Shown one piece after another: positions 8,986 through 18,811 of a stretch of 64,000 nt of DNA. Numbering within the stretch: the first letter of the stretch is position 1; each line of letters opens with the position of its first letter. The stretch lies in assembly GCA_021740915.1 (NCBI GenBank), contig JAIOYW010000002.1, positions 1 to 64,000 on the forward strand, given 5' to 3'. The translations under genes and the position numbers were made by a program. The notes under the pieces are model-generated. The model searched no databases and was not told the DNA's origin. It worked only from the letters and a program-made list of their open reading frames with translations. The DNA is from Ignavibacteriales bacterium. GTDB taxonomy: Bacteria > Bacteroidota > Ignavibacteria > Ignavibacteriales > Melioribacteraceae.

Positions 8986-9675
8986 TTGAAACAAGATTCC
9001 ATCGACAATATATCTTCACTGATAATAACCTCTGTATTGATCTTCCTATTAGTTTATCCGAAATTAATTCTGAAAGGGCAAGGTCAGGAATATAATCTCC
9101 AACAAAAAATTATTGTTCTCTCAAAAATAATCGCATCCGATGACTTCAGGAAATTAAAAGAATCCAATGAAGATATTGCTTTAATTGACAGCTTATTTAC
9201 CCTCAGTCTTAGGATAAACAGAGACAATATTTCAGAGGCATTGCTATCGCTGACTTTTGCATGCCTGCCATATGACAATATGCCGTTAACTATTCCATAT
9301 ATTAATTCCCGAATTAATATTCCTCTCCCAGCTGCGAATAAGATAATTTTTAAAAAAAAATTACTCAATCTCCCCTCTCATTTTTTGAGCGATTCACCAA
9401 CAAGCAATTTCGGAGACATGGATAAACTACCTCATTACTTTGGATCAGCATTCATTGCTTATAACTTCCCGTCAACCAATTTCGCTTTGTTTTCTGGAAT
9501 TTTCATTGAATTATTTGAGTCTGTTTTTAAAGTTGAAGGCGGGCTTGATGAACGGGATGTTATTGTGGATCATCTTGGTATCCAATTTGGCTGCATACTC
9601 AGAGAGGACATCAAGTATAAACCATCAATTTTGCTTAAATTTTACAGTCATCTTTTTTCAATAATAAAATATTAA
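8986..9675 (+). CDS. small membrane protein with YfiM/DUF2279-like motifs
   Basis: 229 residues if the TTG at 8986 is the start. No ATG or clear ribosome site precedes the conserved part, so the start is uncertain. A hydrophobic signal or anchor lies at about 10-30. The C-terminal half carries spaced motifs MDKLPHYFGSAF, GIFIELFE and ERDVIVDHLGIQFG, which recall the DK.xHF.GS ... E ... RD...D..G pattern of YfiM/DUF2279 envelope proteins. That resemblance is from memory and weak. Function is unknown. It ends one base before the NtrC-type regulator, so the two are probably co-transcribed. Confidence 0.6.
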   Translation: MKQDSIDNISSLIITSVLIFLLVYPKLILKGQGQEYNLQQKIIVLSKIIASDDFRKLKESNEDIALIDSLFTLSLRINRDNISEALLSLTFACLPYDNMPLTIPYINSRINIPLPAANKIIFKKKLLNLPSHFLSDSPTSNFGDMDKLPHYFGSAFIAYNFPSTNFALFSGIFIELFESVFKVEGGLDERDVIVDHLGIQFGCILREDIKYKPSILLKFYSHLFSIIKY

Positions 9676-9676
9676 T

Positions 9677-11029
9677 ATGCCCCGGATTCTTGTTATAGAC
9701 GATGAAGTTCAAATATGCGAAAGCATAAAGTTTATTTTGGAGTATGAAAACTACGAAGTCAGAACGATTTCAGATTCCTCTGAAGTGGTCAAAGGATTAA
9801 TCAAATATGATCCGGATTTGACACTTCTTGATATTCAAATGCCTGGTTTGACTGGATTCGATATTCTCAAACAAGCCAGGGAAGAAAATATTCATTCCGT
9901 ATTTATTGTGATCAGCGCACACAGCAATCTTGAAAATGCTGTGACGGCAACAAAATTGGGGGCTTTCGATTTTATTGAGAAACCAATTGACCGAGAAAAA
10001 CTGCTGCTGAGTATAAGAAACGGACTCGAGCACAAAAAACTGCTCTCAGAAAACAAGACACTCAAGAAAAAGCTTAGCAGTGAAGCAAGGTTCATCGGCA
10101 AGAGTCCTGCTATATTGAATGTTCTCGAGATGATTGATCGAGTTGCTTCAACTGATTCGAGAGTGTTAATCACCGGAGAAAATGGTACCGGGAAAGAGCT
10201 GATCGCCAGAGAAATTCACAACTCAAGTCAAAGAAAGGAAGCGCCCTTTATAGAAGTTAATTGTGCTGCAATTCCTCAGGATCTTATCGAATCAGAATTA
10301 TTCGGACATGAAAAAGGTTCGTTTACAGGAGCATTACAGAAACGAATAGGGAAATTTGAACAGGCGGATAAAGGCACGATTTTTCTGGATGAAGTTGGAG
10401 ATATGTCTCTCCCGGCTCAGGCAAAAGTACTGCGTGTCATTGAAGATTCTTGTGTACAAAGAGTCGGCGGAAACGGATCAGTTAAAGTTAATGTACGAAT
10501 TATTTCAGCAACAAATAAAAATCTCCCGCAAGCAATTGCAGCCGGAGAATTCAGGGAAGACCTGTATCATCGACTCAATGTCCTGCCTATTTTCGCACCT
10601 CCGCTACGAGAAAGAAAAGAAGATATCCCGCTGCTTGCTGATTTTTTTATGGATGATCTTTGCATAAAGAATAACTTCAGAAAAAAATCAATAACAAATG
10701 AAGGATATTCTTTCCTGAAAGAACTCGATTGGCGGGGAAATGTAAGGGAATTGAGAAATTTTATTGAAAGAATTCTAATCCTTTCAAATGATGAGACTTT
10801 GGGCAAAGTTGAATTAAAAAAATATCTTTTCCAGCAAAATGATAAGCGCGAATCACTCTTTGATCTTACTAATTCCTTCCAGATGTTTAAAGATAATGCG
10901 GAAAGCACTTTTATTAAAAAGCAGCTTGACGCCAACGACTGGAACATAACAAAAACTGCTGATATTCTTGGAATTCAGAGAAGCCATTTATATGGTAAAA
11001 TAAAAAAATTCAACCTGACGAGGGAATAA
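9677..11029 (+). CDS. NtrC-family sigma-54-dependent response regulator
   Basis: 450 residues in the standard order: receiver (1-120; phospho-acceptor Asp52 in LLDIQMPG, Lys102), AAA+ sigma-54 interaction domain (about 137-370; Walker A GENGTGKE at 167-174, GSFTGA in place of GAFTGA at 214-219, Walker B FLDE at 236-239), and a C-terminal Fis-type helix-turn-helix (about 425-446). It should activate RpoN promoters when phosphorylated by a histidine kinase. No kinase gene is next to it, so the partner is elsewhere. GAFTGA with Ser for Ala is a tolerated variant in this family. Confidence 0.95.
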   Translation: MPRILVIDDEVQICESIKFILEYENYEVRTISDSSEVVKGLIKYDPDLTLLDIQMPGLTGFDILKQAREENIHSVFIVISAHSNLENAVTATKLGAFDFIEKPIDREKLLLSIRNGLEHKKLLSENKTLKKKLSSEARFIGKSPAILNVLEMIDRVASTDSRVLITGENGTGKELIAREIHNSSQRKEAPFIEVNCAAIPQDLIESELFGHEKGSFTGALQKRIGKFEQADKGTIFLDEVGDMSLPAQAKVLRVIEDSCVQRVGGNGSVKVNVRIISATNKNLPQAIAAGEFREDLYHRLNVLPIFAPPLRERKEDIPLLADFFMDDLCIKNNFRKKSITNEGYSFLKELDWRGNVRELRNFIERILILSNDETLGKVELKKYLFQQNDKRESLFDLTNSFQMFKDNAESTFIKKQLDANDWNITKTADILGIQRSHLYGKIKKFNLTRE

Positions 11030-11033
11030 TACT

Positions 11034-11381
11034 ATGAGTAAAACAATTTTTTCCAAAATTATATCGCGTGAGATTCCGGCAAACATTGTCTTTGAGAATG
11101 ATCAAATACTTGCTTTCCATGATATTAATCCAAAAGCTCCTGTACATATATTGATCATCCCAAAAGAGGAGATTGAAACCGTCAGGCAAATCGATGGTTC
11201 AAAACATGCAGGTCTTTTAGGTGCCATGATTGATGCAGCAAATCAAATTGCAAAAGAACAAAATATCTATGAGGATGGATTTCGGCTTGTTTTTAATTGT
11301 GGTGAGAATGGAGGCCAGGAGGTATATCATCTACACCTTCATCTACTTGGCGGCAGAGCGATGAAATGGCCTCCGGGCTGA
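11034..11381 (+). CDS. HIT family (HINT-like) nucleotide hydrolase
   Basis: 115 residues with the histidine-triad signature HLHLHLL (His99, His101, His103) and the usual N-terminal FSKIISREIPA. It belongs to the Hint branch, which hydrolyses purine nucleoside phosphoramidates such as adenylates. It lies four bases after the response regulator. The stop codon is one base from the convergent purD stop, leaving no room for a conventional terminator. Confidence 0.93.
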   Translation: MSKTIFSKIISREIPANIVFENDQILAFHDINPKAPVHILIIPKEEIETVRQIDGSKHAGLLGAMIDAANQIAKEQNIYEDGFRLVFNCGENGGQEVYHLHLHLLGGRAMKWPPG

Positions 11382-11382
11382 G

Positions 11383-12666
11383 TCATCTTGTTAATGCTTT
11401 CGCAGCAATATCTCTGCGAAATTGCATACCACGAAAACTTATTTTCGCAACAGTTTCGTAAGTTTTTTTAATACATTCGGGGAGATTTCCGTGTTTATCA
11501 AAACCTGTTACGCCAAGAACCCTGCCCCCTGATGTCAATATTTTTTCTCCTTCCGATTTAGTTCCGGCATGAAAGATGCTGACATCCGTATCGTCGATAT
11601 CATTTAGTCCATCAATCGGTAAATTCTTAGAATAATTCTCAGGATAACCTTCTGAAGCTAAAACGACACAAACAGCTACCCCAGAATTAGTGACAACAGA
11701 TTCCGGAATTATTTTCCCCTCAGCGACAGATGAAAGTAAATCGAGAAAACTACCACTGATATTTTGCAACACAACCTGAGTTTCAGGATCACCAAACCTG
11801 CAATTAAATTCAACAACTTTTGGCTCTCCGTCATTTATCATCAATCCGGCATAAAGACACCCGGAAAAGGGTGATCCTTCGGCATGAAGTCCTGCGATCG
11901 CAGGTTTGATAATAGTGTCTTCAATTTTCTTTTGAAGAGCGCCGTCAATATTGTTGGCGGGTGAATATGCTCCCATTCCTCCGGTATTTTTTCCTTTGTC
12001 CCCATCAAAAATTCTTTTATGATCCCGGGCAGAGGGAAGACATAAAAAATTCACTCCATCGGTAATTGCAAAAACTGATGCCTCTTCACCCTCCATAAAT
12101 TCCTCAACGACAATTTGTTTTGAAGCATCGCCGAAAATATGTTTATAACAGAGATCCTCCAATGCTGAGTTCAGTTCTTCTTGAGAATAACAAATCAACA
12201 CTCCTTTTCCAGCCGCAAGACCACTTGCCTTAAGAACAACAGGGAATCCGAGTGTAAAACAGTATTCTCTTATATTTTCAACATCCTCTGAGGAAAAAAC
12301 CCTGAAAGCAGCAGTTGGAATATGGTACTTTTGCATAAATTTTTTCGAGAATGACTTATCACCCTCAATTCTTGCCGCTCTCGCCGAGGGGCCAAAGACA
12401 CTAATACCTTCTCGTCTTAATATATCTGCAAGCCCGTTTACGAGTGGTATTTCAGGACCTATAACTACTAAATCAATTGTTTTTTGTAAACAAAAATCAA
12501 GGATACTATTAAAATCATTTTCGGGAATATTCGTGATATTTTCAGCTATTCTGAAGGTTCCGGGATTACCAGGCAGACAAAATATTTCGGGTTTCTGTAG
12601 ATCGTTGAATATTTTTTGGGCGATAGCATGTTCTCTCCCACCAGAGCCAACTATTAATACCCTCAT
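11383..12666 (-). CDS. purD: phosphoribosylamine--glycine ligase
   Basis: 427 residues, normal length for GARS. The N-terminal MRVLIVGSGGREHAIA nucleotide-like fold, the ATP-grasp core (SFSKKFMQKY, LKASGLAAGKGV, EEFMEGEEASVFAI, EFNCRFGDPETQ) and the C-terminal cap are all present. It joins 5-phosphoribosylamine to glycine with ATP in purine synthesis. The ATG overlaps the stop of the upstream glycosyltransferase by four bases. purC (22289) and guaB (15419) are in the same minus-strand run, so purine genes bracket it. Confidence 0.97.
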   Translation of the reverse strand: MRVLIVGSGGREHAIAQKIFNDLQKPEIFCLPGNPGTFRIAENITNIPENDFNSILDFCLQKTIDLVVIGPEIPLVNGLADILRREGISVFGPSARAARIEGDKSFSKKFMQKYHIPTAAFRVFSSEDVENIREYCFTLGFPVVLKASGLAAGKGVLICYSQEELNSALEDLCYKHIFGDASKQIVVEEFMEGEEASVFAITDGVNFLCLPSARDHKRIFDGDKGKNTGGMGAYSPANNIDGALQKKIEDTIIKPAIAGLHAEGSPFSGCLYAGLMINDGEPKVVEFNCRFGDPETQVVLQNISGSFLDLLSSVAEGKIIPESVVTNSGVAVCVVLASEGYPENYSKNLPIDGLNDIDDTDVSIFHAGTKSEGEKILTSGGRVLGVTGFDKHGNLPECIKKTYETVAKISFRGMQFRRDIAAKALTR

Positions 12667-13946
12667 AGTTCGGCCTTTAAGTGAAATTGAAATAATTTCA
12701 CTAATTGTTGAGTGAGAATATTTCTATCGTGTTTTTTAATAAATTCAATGTTTGCCTTGGGGAAACGATTTCCCATAAAGTCTTCAGATAATCTGATGAA
12801 CTCATTTTTAATTCCAGTAACATCATCAGGATCGCAGATGTAAGATGTGCCATATTCTTTAAGTGCAGATGAAGCAGTGCCAGGGGGAACAATTCCCAAT
12901 ATAGGTTTACCCGAACCAAAATACTCAAATAGTTTCCCTGTCGAGATCAGATCAGAATCCCGATTTTTTCCAATCACCATCCATAGTGCATCTGCCGATT
13001 TTATGTGTTTAATTGCCTGCTTATGTTCAAGGTAACCATGCTCTCTGACGTAGTCTGTAATTCCAAGCTTTTTAATTAACAACTGATTTTCACGTCGAAG
13101 GATACCGGCAAAGTGTAATTCATATGAGGCAGCAATATCAGGTCTTTCAAGTGTCAGGAGTTTAAAAGCCTTCAAGAAATTTTTGGGTGATATGTATTCG
13201 TAAAAAATTCCACTATACAATAATCGAAGTTTATTGTTATTCTTTGGCAAAGCGTCAACGCTTTCAAAATCTTCAGGATCATAACCGTGTGGTAAGATTT
13301 CAATGTCCTTAAAACTCAGGAATTTATACTGCTGAAGTATTTCCTCCTTAAACCTGCGGTTGATTACAAGAACTTTGTCCGCTGCTCTCAAGCATTTATC
13401 TTCAAGTTTGTGGTGTTTGTAAATATGATAAGGCGTAATATTGAACCTGAAGTGATTTTTATGCCAAAGGTCTCTGTAATCAACTATCAAAGGTATATCA
13501 TATTTGGCTTTTAATTTTTGTGCGGCTGTAAAGGCTGAATATGGAGGCACCGTTACAAAAATTAAATCAAATTTTTCCTTTTCAACCAGATCAGCAGATA
13601 TTTTATATGCTTTTTTTGCCCATGATATTTTATTGTCAGGAATAAAGAAAACTTTACTAATTCTGCTGAGAAGTTTTCGAATAAGCTCTCGTGGCATGGC
13701 CACTGTTCCAAAAGAACTCAGAATTGAATTCGGATCAAAAGCTTCTGTCCTGATAATCCGGATATTTGCCGATTCAGCCTCTTTTAACAACGAGACATCG
13801 TGAGCATAATAACCAGTTTTTCCAGTAGTAATTACTGTAGGTTCCCATCCATATCTGGGCAGATACTTGGTGAGTTTCAGCACTCTCTGCACTCCGCTGA
13901 GGCCCATGGGCGGATAATAGTAAGCTATCACAAGAACTTTGAACAT
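12663..13946 (-). CDS. glycosyltransferase family 4-like protein
   Basis: 427 residues with a GT-B layout: an N-terminal Rossmann-like domain beginning MFKVLVIAYYYPPMGLSGVQR and a C-terminal donor-binding domain with LLYSGIFYEY, then the E..G..KPILG region STGKLFEYFGSGKPILG. No signal peptide is present, so it works in the cytoplasm or at the inner membrane, probably transferring a sugar to a cell-surface glycan. The sugar and acceptor cannot be told from sequence. It sits between guaB and purD with near-zero spacing, an unusual place for such a gene. Confidence 0.85.
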   Translation of the reverse strand: MFKVLVIAYYYPPMGLSGVQRVLKLTKYLPRYGWEPTVITTGKTGYYAHDVSLLKEAESANIRIIRTEAFDPNSILSSFGTVAMPRELIRKLLSRISKVFFIPDNKISWAKKAYKISADLVEKEKFDLIFVTVPPYSAFTAAQKLKAKYDIPLIVDYRDLWHKNHFRFNITPYHIYKHHKLEDKCLRAADKVLVINRRFKEEILQQYKFLSFKDIEILPHGYDPEDFESVDALPKNNNKLRLLYSGIFYEYISPKNFLKAFKLLTLERPDIAASYELHFAGILRRENQLLIKKLGITDYVREHGYLEHKQAIKHIKSADALWMVIGKNRDSDLISTGKLFEYFGSGKPILGIVPPGTASSALKEYGTSYICDPDDVTGIKNEFIRLSEDFMGNRFPKANIEFIKKHDRNILTQQLVKLFQFHLKAEL

Positions 13947-13949
13947 AAA

Positions 13950-15419
13950 TTACACTTTTGATCTGTAATTGGGCGATTCGGTTGTAATTAGAACATCATG
14001 TGGATGACTCTCCCTAAGACCTGCATTTGTGATTTTGACAAAGCGGGTTTTATTCTTCATCTCCTCAATATTTGCAGCACCGCAATATCCCATTGCTGCC
14101 CTTAATCCTCCGATAAACTGATATATAGTGTCGGAGAGAGGTCCCTTATATGCAACTCTGCCCTCAACCCCTTCAGGAACGAGCTTTTTAATATCGTCCT
14201 CAGCATCCTGGAAATATCTGTCCTTACTTCCGGATTTCATAGCTTCCAGGGATCCCATCCCCCTGTAAACTTTAAAACTTCTGCCTTCGTAAAGCACCTT
14301 TTCTCCGGGGGTTTCATCAACTCCGGCAAACATACCACCAATCATTACCGTGTCTGCACCAGATGCAATTGCCTTGGGAACATCGCCGGTCTGCTTTATG
14401 CCACCATCCGCAATAATAGGAATCCCTCTATTTTGGAGCGCTTTATAAACTTCAATCACAGCGCTGATTTGAGGAACTCCTACGCCTGCAATAATTCGCG
14501 TTGTACAAATTGATCCTGCGCCAATTCCAACCTTAACAGCATTCACGCCGGCGTTCACAAGATCAAGTGCCGCTTCACCGGTAACAATATTTCCTGCGAT
14601 TAACTGCAAATCCTTATATGTTTCCCGTATTTTTTTAATTGTTTTGACAACACCCTCAGAATGACCATGTGCGGTATCGACAACTATAACATCAGCATTC
14701 GCAGCAACAAGTGCAGCAACTCTCTCAAGGGTATCTGAAGTCACTCCCACAGCCGCACCCACCCGAAGTCTGCCAAGTTCGTCTTTGCAGGCATCAGGAA
14801 ACTTTTTCTTCTTCGCAATATCTTTAAATGTGATCAGTCCAATAAGCCTTCCTACTTTATCGACAACGGGAAGTTTCTCTATACGATGTTTCTGGAGTAT
14901 CTTTTCAGCCTGTTCAAGGGTAGTTCCCTGCGGTGCGGTTATAAGATTAGATGAAGTCATCACTTCCCTTACAGGAAGTTTAAGATTTGGTTCAAAACGG
15001 AGATCCCGGTTAGTCAAAATTCCGATTAGATGTTGATTCCCGTCCACGATAGGAATTCCGGAAATTCTATATTTAGCCATAATGTTAACAGCTTCATCAA
15101 CAGTTCGGTCAGGACCGATCGTAATTGGCTTATGGATCATTCCACTCTCTGATCTCTTAACTTTATCAACTTCTTCTGCCTGTCTTGAAATCGACAGATT
15201 TTTATGAATAATTCCTATTCCACCCTGAGCAGCCATTGCGATAGCCATTTCAGCTTCAGTCACTGTATCCATTGCCGCTGAAATAAACGGAATATTCAGT
15301 CTGATATCCGTCGTCAGGAAAGATTTAAGGTCAGTTTCACGAGGTAAAACACTGCTTTGGGCAGGCAAAAGGAGAATATCATCGAAGGTAATTCCTTCAT
15401 ATACAAATTTTTGATCCAT
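13950..15419 (-). CDS. guaB: inosine-5'-monophosphate dehydrogenase
   Basis: 489 residues, full length. The TIM barrel is interrupted by a CBS pair (about 95-205: [18 protein letters not shown] ... [12 protein letters not shown]). The catalytic Cys lies in [12 protein letters not shown], followed by [19 protein letters not shown] and the mobile-flap region [10 protein letters not shown]. It oxidises IMP to XMP with NAD, the committed step to GMP. It is in one direction with gcdH (15 bp upstream) and the GT4 gene (4 bp downstream). Confidence 0.98.
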   Translation of the reverse strand: MDQKFVYEGITFDDILLLPAQSSVLPRETDLKSFLTTDIRLNIPFISAAMDTVTEAEMAIAMAAQGGIGIIHKNLSISRQAEEVDKVKRSESGMIHKPITIGPDRTVDEAVNIMAKYRISGIPIVDGNQHLIGILTNRDLRFEPNLKLPVREVMTSSNLITAPQGTTLEQAEKILQKHRIEKLPVVDKVGRLIGLITFKDIAKKKKFPDACKDELGRLRVGAAVGVTSDTLERVAALVAANADVIVVDTAHGHSEGVVKTIKKIRETYKDLQLIAGNIVTGEAALDLVNAGVNAVKVGIGAGSICTTRIIAGVGVPQISAVIEVYKALQNRGIPIIADGGIKQTGDVPKAIASGADTVMIGGMFAGVDETPGEKVLYEGRSFKVYRGMGSLEAMKSGSKDRYFQDAEDDIKKLVPEGVEGRVAYKGPLSDTIYQFIGGLRAAMGYCGAANIEEMKNKTRFVKITNAGLRESHPHDVLITTESPNYRSKV

Positions 15420-15433
15420 TTTATGACCTGATT

Positions 15434-16603
15434 TTAATTGAATGCTTCAATTCCGGTAACATCGGCACCCAGAATAAGAGTATGCATTTCGTGAGTACCC
15501 TCATAAGTTTTTACCGATTCCAGATTAGCCGAATGACGCATTATGGGATACTCATCCAGAATTCCGTTTGCGCCAAGTATCTCCCTCGAAATTCTCGCAA
15601 TATTGAGTGCAATTTCGCAATTATTTCTTTTTGCGAGCGAAATCTGAGATGGCTTAACATTACCGGCATCTTTAAGTTTTCCTAACTGCTGATTTAATAA
15701 TTGAGCTTTAGTGATCTCAGTGACCATATAAGCAAATTTTGCCTGGGTTAACTGGAAAGAAGCAATCGGCTTTCCGAACTGAATTCTCGATTTAGCATAA
15801 TTAAGAGCCGTATCATAACAAGCCATCATAGACCCTGTCACACCCCAGGCGATACCGTAACGCGCCTGATTCAGGCACATCAGTGGTGATTTTAGCCCTT
15901 TGCTTCCGGGTAACAGGTTTTCTTCCGGAACGAACACATCCTGAAAGGTAAGCTCAGAAGTAACAGAGGCTCTGAGTGAATGTTTATTTTTCATCTCGGG
16001 TGCTGCGAATCCCTTGAATCCTTTTTCAACCAGAAAGCCCCTTACAACTCCATCAAGTTTTGCCCATACAACTGCCACATCAGCAAGAGTTCCGTTCGTA
16101 ATCCACATTTTTGCACCGTTGAGAATGAACCCACCATCCACTTTTTCTGCTTTAGTGATCATTCCGGAGGGATTTGATCCAAAATCTGGCTCCGTCAAAC
16201 CAAAACAGCCGATTTTTTCTCCGGCAGCCAATTTCGGCAGCCATTTTCGTCTCTGGTCCTCACTTCCAAAAGTAAAAATTGGATACATCACAAGGCTGCT
16301 CTGTACAGAAACAAAACTCCTTACCCCGCTATCACCCCTTTCAAGTTCCTGAGTAACAAGTCCGTAGCAGATGCTATTTAATCCGGCACAACCATATTCT
16401 GCTGGCAGAGTAACTCCAAACAGACCAAGTTCCCCCATCTTTGTGACAAGGTCCATCGGAAATGTCCCTTCACGGTAGTGCTTTTCAATTACAGGAATAA
16501 CTTCATTATCAACAAATTCTCTGACAGAATCTCTTATCATTATTTCTTCTTCTGTCAACAGGCTTTTAATATCATAGTAGTCAAGCCCAACAAATTTATT
16601 CAT
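15434..16603 (-). CDS. gcdH: acyl-CoA dehydrogenase, glutaryl-CoA dehydrogenase type
   Basis: 389 residues with the standard acyl-CoA dehydrogenase fold: [14 protein letters not shown] (FAD-binding region), [14 protein letters not shown], and a C-terminal [19 protein letters not shown]. The C-terminal TYEGTH carries the catalytic Glu in the position used by glutaryl-CoA dehydrogenases, and ILG...TGI.AF is typical of that branch. It would oxidise and decarboxylate glutaryl-CoA to crotonyl-CoA in lysine/tryptophan breakdown. A related short-chain specificity cannot be excluded. Its start overlaps recX by eight bases. Confidence 0.88.
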   Translation of the reverse strand: MNKFVGLDYYDIKSLLTEEEIMIRDSVREFVDNEVIPVIEKHYREGTFPMDLVTKMGELGLFGVTLPAEYGCAGLNSICYGLVTQELERGDSGVRSFVSVQSSLVMYPIFTFGSEDQRRKWLPKLAAGEKIGCFGLTEPDFGSNPSGMITKAEKVDGGFILNGAKMWITNGTLADVAVVWAKLDGVVRGFLVEKGFKGFAAPEMKNKHSLRASVTSELTFQDVFVPEENLLPGSKGLKSPLMCLNQARYGIAWGVTGSMMACYDTALNYAKSRIQFGKPIASFQLTQAKFAYMVTEITKAQLLNQQLGKLKDAGNVKPSQISLAKRNNCEIALNIARISREILGANGILDEYPIMRHSANLESVKTYEGTHEMHTLILGADVTGIEAFN

Positions 16604-17222
16604 TATTTTCTTCCTTTCCTTCTTTTAAATTATTACTGATCACTTTTTTAACTGCTTCAACAATTGCTTGATAACCAAATCCTTTTGATTCTAAAAAAGC
16701 GAATAACTTTTCATTTATTTTTCGCGGGTCATCGAATCGTTTCAACAGTGTTTTATACTTTTTCCCGGCCCAAAACTCTGCTGATATTCTCTCATCTTCA
16801 TCGCTTATAAATGCAGAATTTTCTTCGGAATATTCAGCATCAATACCTTTCGATTTTAATGAATTCAGAATCTTTCGTTTACTTCGTTTATTTTGTTTAA
16901 GCTGATAATCGATAAATTTCTCTAGAAATTCCTTGTCATTGAGATATCCAAATTCAACGAGATCGTCAATGACTGCATCAATCAAAACTAAATCTTCTCC
17001 CTTCTGGGTGAGTTTCTTTTTCAATTCACTCGTCGAATGATCCCTTTTACCAATAATTCTTAAAGCACGATTTCTGACTCTGAAAAAATCTTTCTTAAAA
17101 TCGGTATCAGTCTCAGTATCAACTGCTGTATCCTTTGCCGCCTTAAAAATTTTTTCACTTCCGCTTTCAAAAATAATACATAAGTTACCATCGATAAGGC
17201 TGACTGTTCTGATCTTATCCAA
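16596..17222 (-). CDS. recX: RecX-family regulator of RecA
   Basis: 208 residues. The RecX core is visible: ALRIIGKRDHSTSELKKKL, then VIDDLVEFGYLNDKEFLEKFID and the KRSKRKILNSLKSKGID helical repeat. The start is a TTG at 17222; no in-frame ATG lies before the core. It follows recA by three bases, the classic recA-recX arrangement, and should modulate RecA filaments. The N-terminal 50 residues are extra compared with short RecX proteins and resemble those of other Bacteroidota members. Confidence 0.9.
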   Translation of the reverse strand: MDKIRTVSLIDGNLCIIFESGSEKIFKAAKDTAVDTETDTDFKKDFFRVRNRALRIIGKRDHSTSELKKKLTQKGEDLVLIDAVIDDLVEFGYLNDKEFLEKFIDYQLKQNKRSKRKILNSLKSKGIDAEYSEENSAFISDEDERISAEFWAGKKYKTLLKRFDDPRKINEKLFAFLESKGFGYQAIVEAVKKVISNNLKEGKEENNE

Positions 17223-17225
17223 AAA

Positions 17226-18248
17226 CTAACTGCCGGAGTCCTGGTTCTCTTCCAATTTCATACCCAATTTTGTGCGGACTTCAATATCAAGAGCTTTAAA
17301 TAATTCCGGCTGCTCAATCATTTTCTGCCTGAATTGCTCTTTACCCTGATATCTGTCTTCGCCGTATGTAAACCACGCACCGCTCTTCTTAACAATATTA
17401 TGCTCCACAGCAAGGTCTAATACATCACCTGTTTTGCTTATCCCTTCATTATATAGAATATCGAATTCAACTTCCCTGAAAGGAGGCGCCACTTTACTTT
17501 TTACTATTTTGACCTTAGTTCTGTTTCCTACGACATCGTTCCCGGACTTGATTGGCGCAATCCGTCGAACATCCAGCCTGACAGAAGCATAGAATTTCAG
17601 AGCATTGCCACCTGTTGTTGTTTCCGGATTTCCAAATATGACACCTATCTTGCTTCTCAACTGGTTAGTAAAAATCAGTGAGGTTTTCGATTTGCTTATA
17701 GCACCTGTCAGTTTTCTCAGTGCCTGAGACATAAGCCTCGCCTGAACTGCCATTTGAGGATCGCCCATGTCACCTTCTATTTCCGCACGCGGAACAAGAG
17801 CAGCAACAGAGTCAATAACGATGACATCAATTGCATTACTTCGAACAAGAGTATCTGCGATTTCCAAAGCCTGCTCGCCATAATCGGGCTGTGAGATCAA
17901 TAAATTTTTCACATCGACTTTCAGATTCTTAGCATAGTTTACATCAAGTGCATGCTCTGCATCAATAAATGCAGCTAACCCGCCCTTTTTCTGTGCCTCG
18001 GCAATTATGTGCAGACAAAGTGTAGTTTTACCCGATGATTCCGGGCCATAAATTTCAATAATTCTGCCGCGGGGAATACCGCCGATTCCCAGAGCAAAAT
18101 CCAGGGACAGTGAACCCGTCGGGATGAAATCAACTTTATTGATAACACCGTCTCCAAGCCGCATAATGGTACCTTTACCATGTGTTTTCTCAATATTGAA
18201 GATAGTATCTTCAAGTATTTTTAACCGGGCATCTTTTTCCAGACTCAT
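17226..18248 (-). CDS. recA: recombinase RecA
   Basis: 340 residues. Walker A GPESSGKT at 68-75, [27 protein letters not shown] and the L2 loop [22 protein letters not shown] are intact. It drives strand exchange and the SOS response. A strong ribosome site (AGGAG) lies upstream of the ATG. The pgsA-pgpA-cinA-thpR-recA-recX order extends the pgsA-cinA-recA linkage found in many bacteria. Confidence 0.99.
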   Translation of the reverse strand: MSLEKDARLKILEDTIFNIEKTHGKGTIMRLGDGVINKVDFIPTGSLSLDFALGIGGIPRGRIIEIYGPESSGKTTLCLHIIAEAQKKGGLAAFIDAEHALDVNYAKNLKVDVKNLLISQPDYGEQALEIADTLVRSNAIDVIVIDSVAALVPRAEIEGDMGDPQMAVQARLMSQALRKLTGAISKSKTSLIFTNQLRSKIGVIFGNPETTTGGNALKFYASVRLDVRRIAPIKSGNDVVGNRTKVKIVKSKVAPPFREVEFDILYNEGISKTGDVLDLAVEHNIVKKSGAWFTYGEDRYQGKEQFRQKMIEQPELFKALDIEVRTKLGMKLEENQDSGS

Positions 18249-18250
18249 TT

Positions 18251-18811
18251 TTACTCCTGTTTCAATTCAATTTCGTGTATTTTTGAATAGATACTACCTC
18301 TTTGACTCAGTTCACTACTGAACAAACTGACCTTTCTCAGCATGAAATTTTCAGCAGGTAGTTCCAAATTATTTATCAGTTTAATTTTTTCGTTATTCTC
18401 TGTGCCTCTCAGTCTTGAGATTGTCAGATGCGCATTAAAAGGTCTCTTTTCAGCTTCAAATCCCTGAACCTCAAGTTTTTTCTCCAACTTTTTAGCAACG
18501 GTTTTTATCTTTTCTTCATTTTTCATTCCAATCCATAAAATCCTCGGGTTATTCGGATGGCCGAAAAAACCGAAATGACTAAAGCTGGATTCGAAAGAAA
18601 AAACATCATGTCCTATCTCGTTAATCACATTCTGTAGATAAGGAATCATTTTGTTATCGGTATCACCGAGAAATTTTAGAGTAATATGCATTTTCTCCGG
18701 CTTTTCAATCCTGAAATTGTCTTCTGATGTAAAAAATGCTCTCAGATTACTTACCAAATGCCTTACGTTTTCAATAGGGATTTCAAGCGCAATAAAAAGC
18801 CTACTCGTCAT
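18251..18811 (-). CDS. thpR: RNA 2',3'-cyclic phosphodiesterase (2'-5' RNA ligase family)
   Basis: 186 residues from the ATG at 18811, beginning [13 protein letters not shown] longer start at 18823 would sit deeper inside cinA and adds only four residues. The two HxT motifs of the 2H phosphoesterase fold are present: HITLKFLG and HLTISRL. It opens 2',3'-cyclic phosphates on RNA ends. It overlaps the end of cinA and ends three bases before recA. Confidence 0.92.
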   Translation of the reverse strand: MTSRLFIALEIPIENVRHLVSNLRAFFTSEDNFRIEKPEKMHITLKFLGDTDNKMIPYLQNVINEIGHDVFSFESSFSHFGFFGHPNNPRILWIGMKNEEKIKTVAKKLEKKLEVQGFEAEKRPFNAHLTISRLRGTENNEKIKLINNLELPAENFMLRKVSLFSSELSQRGSIYSKIHEIELKQE

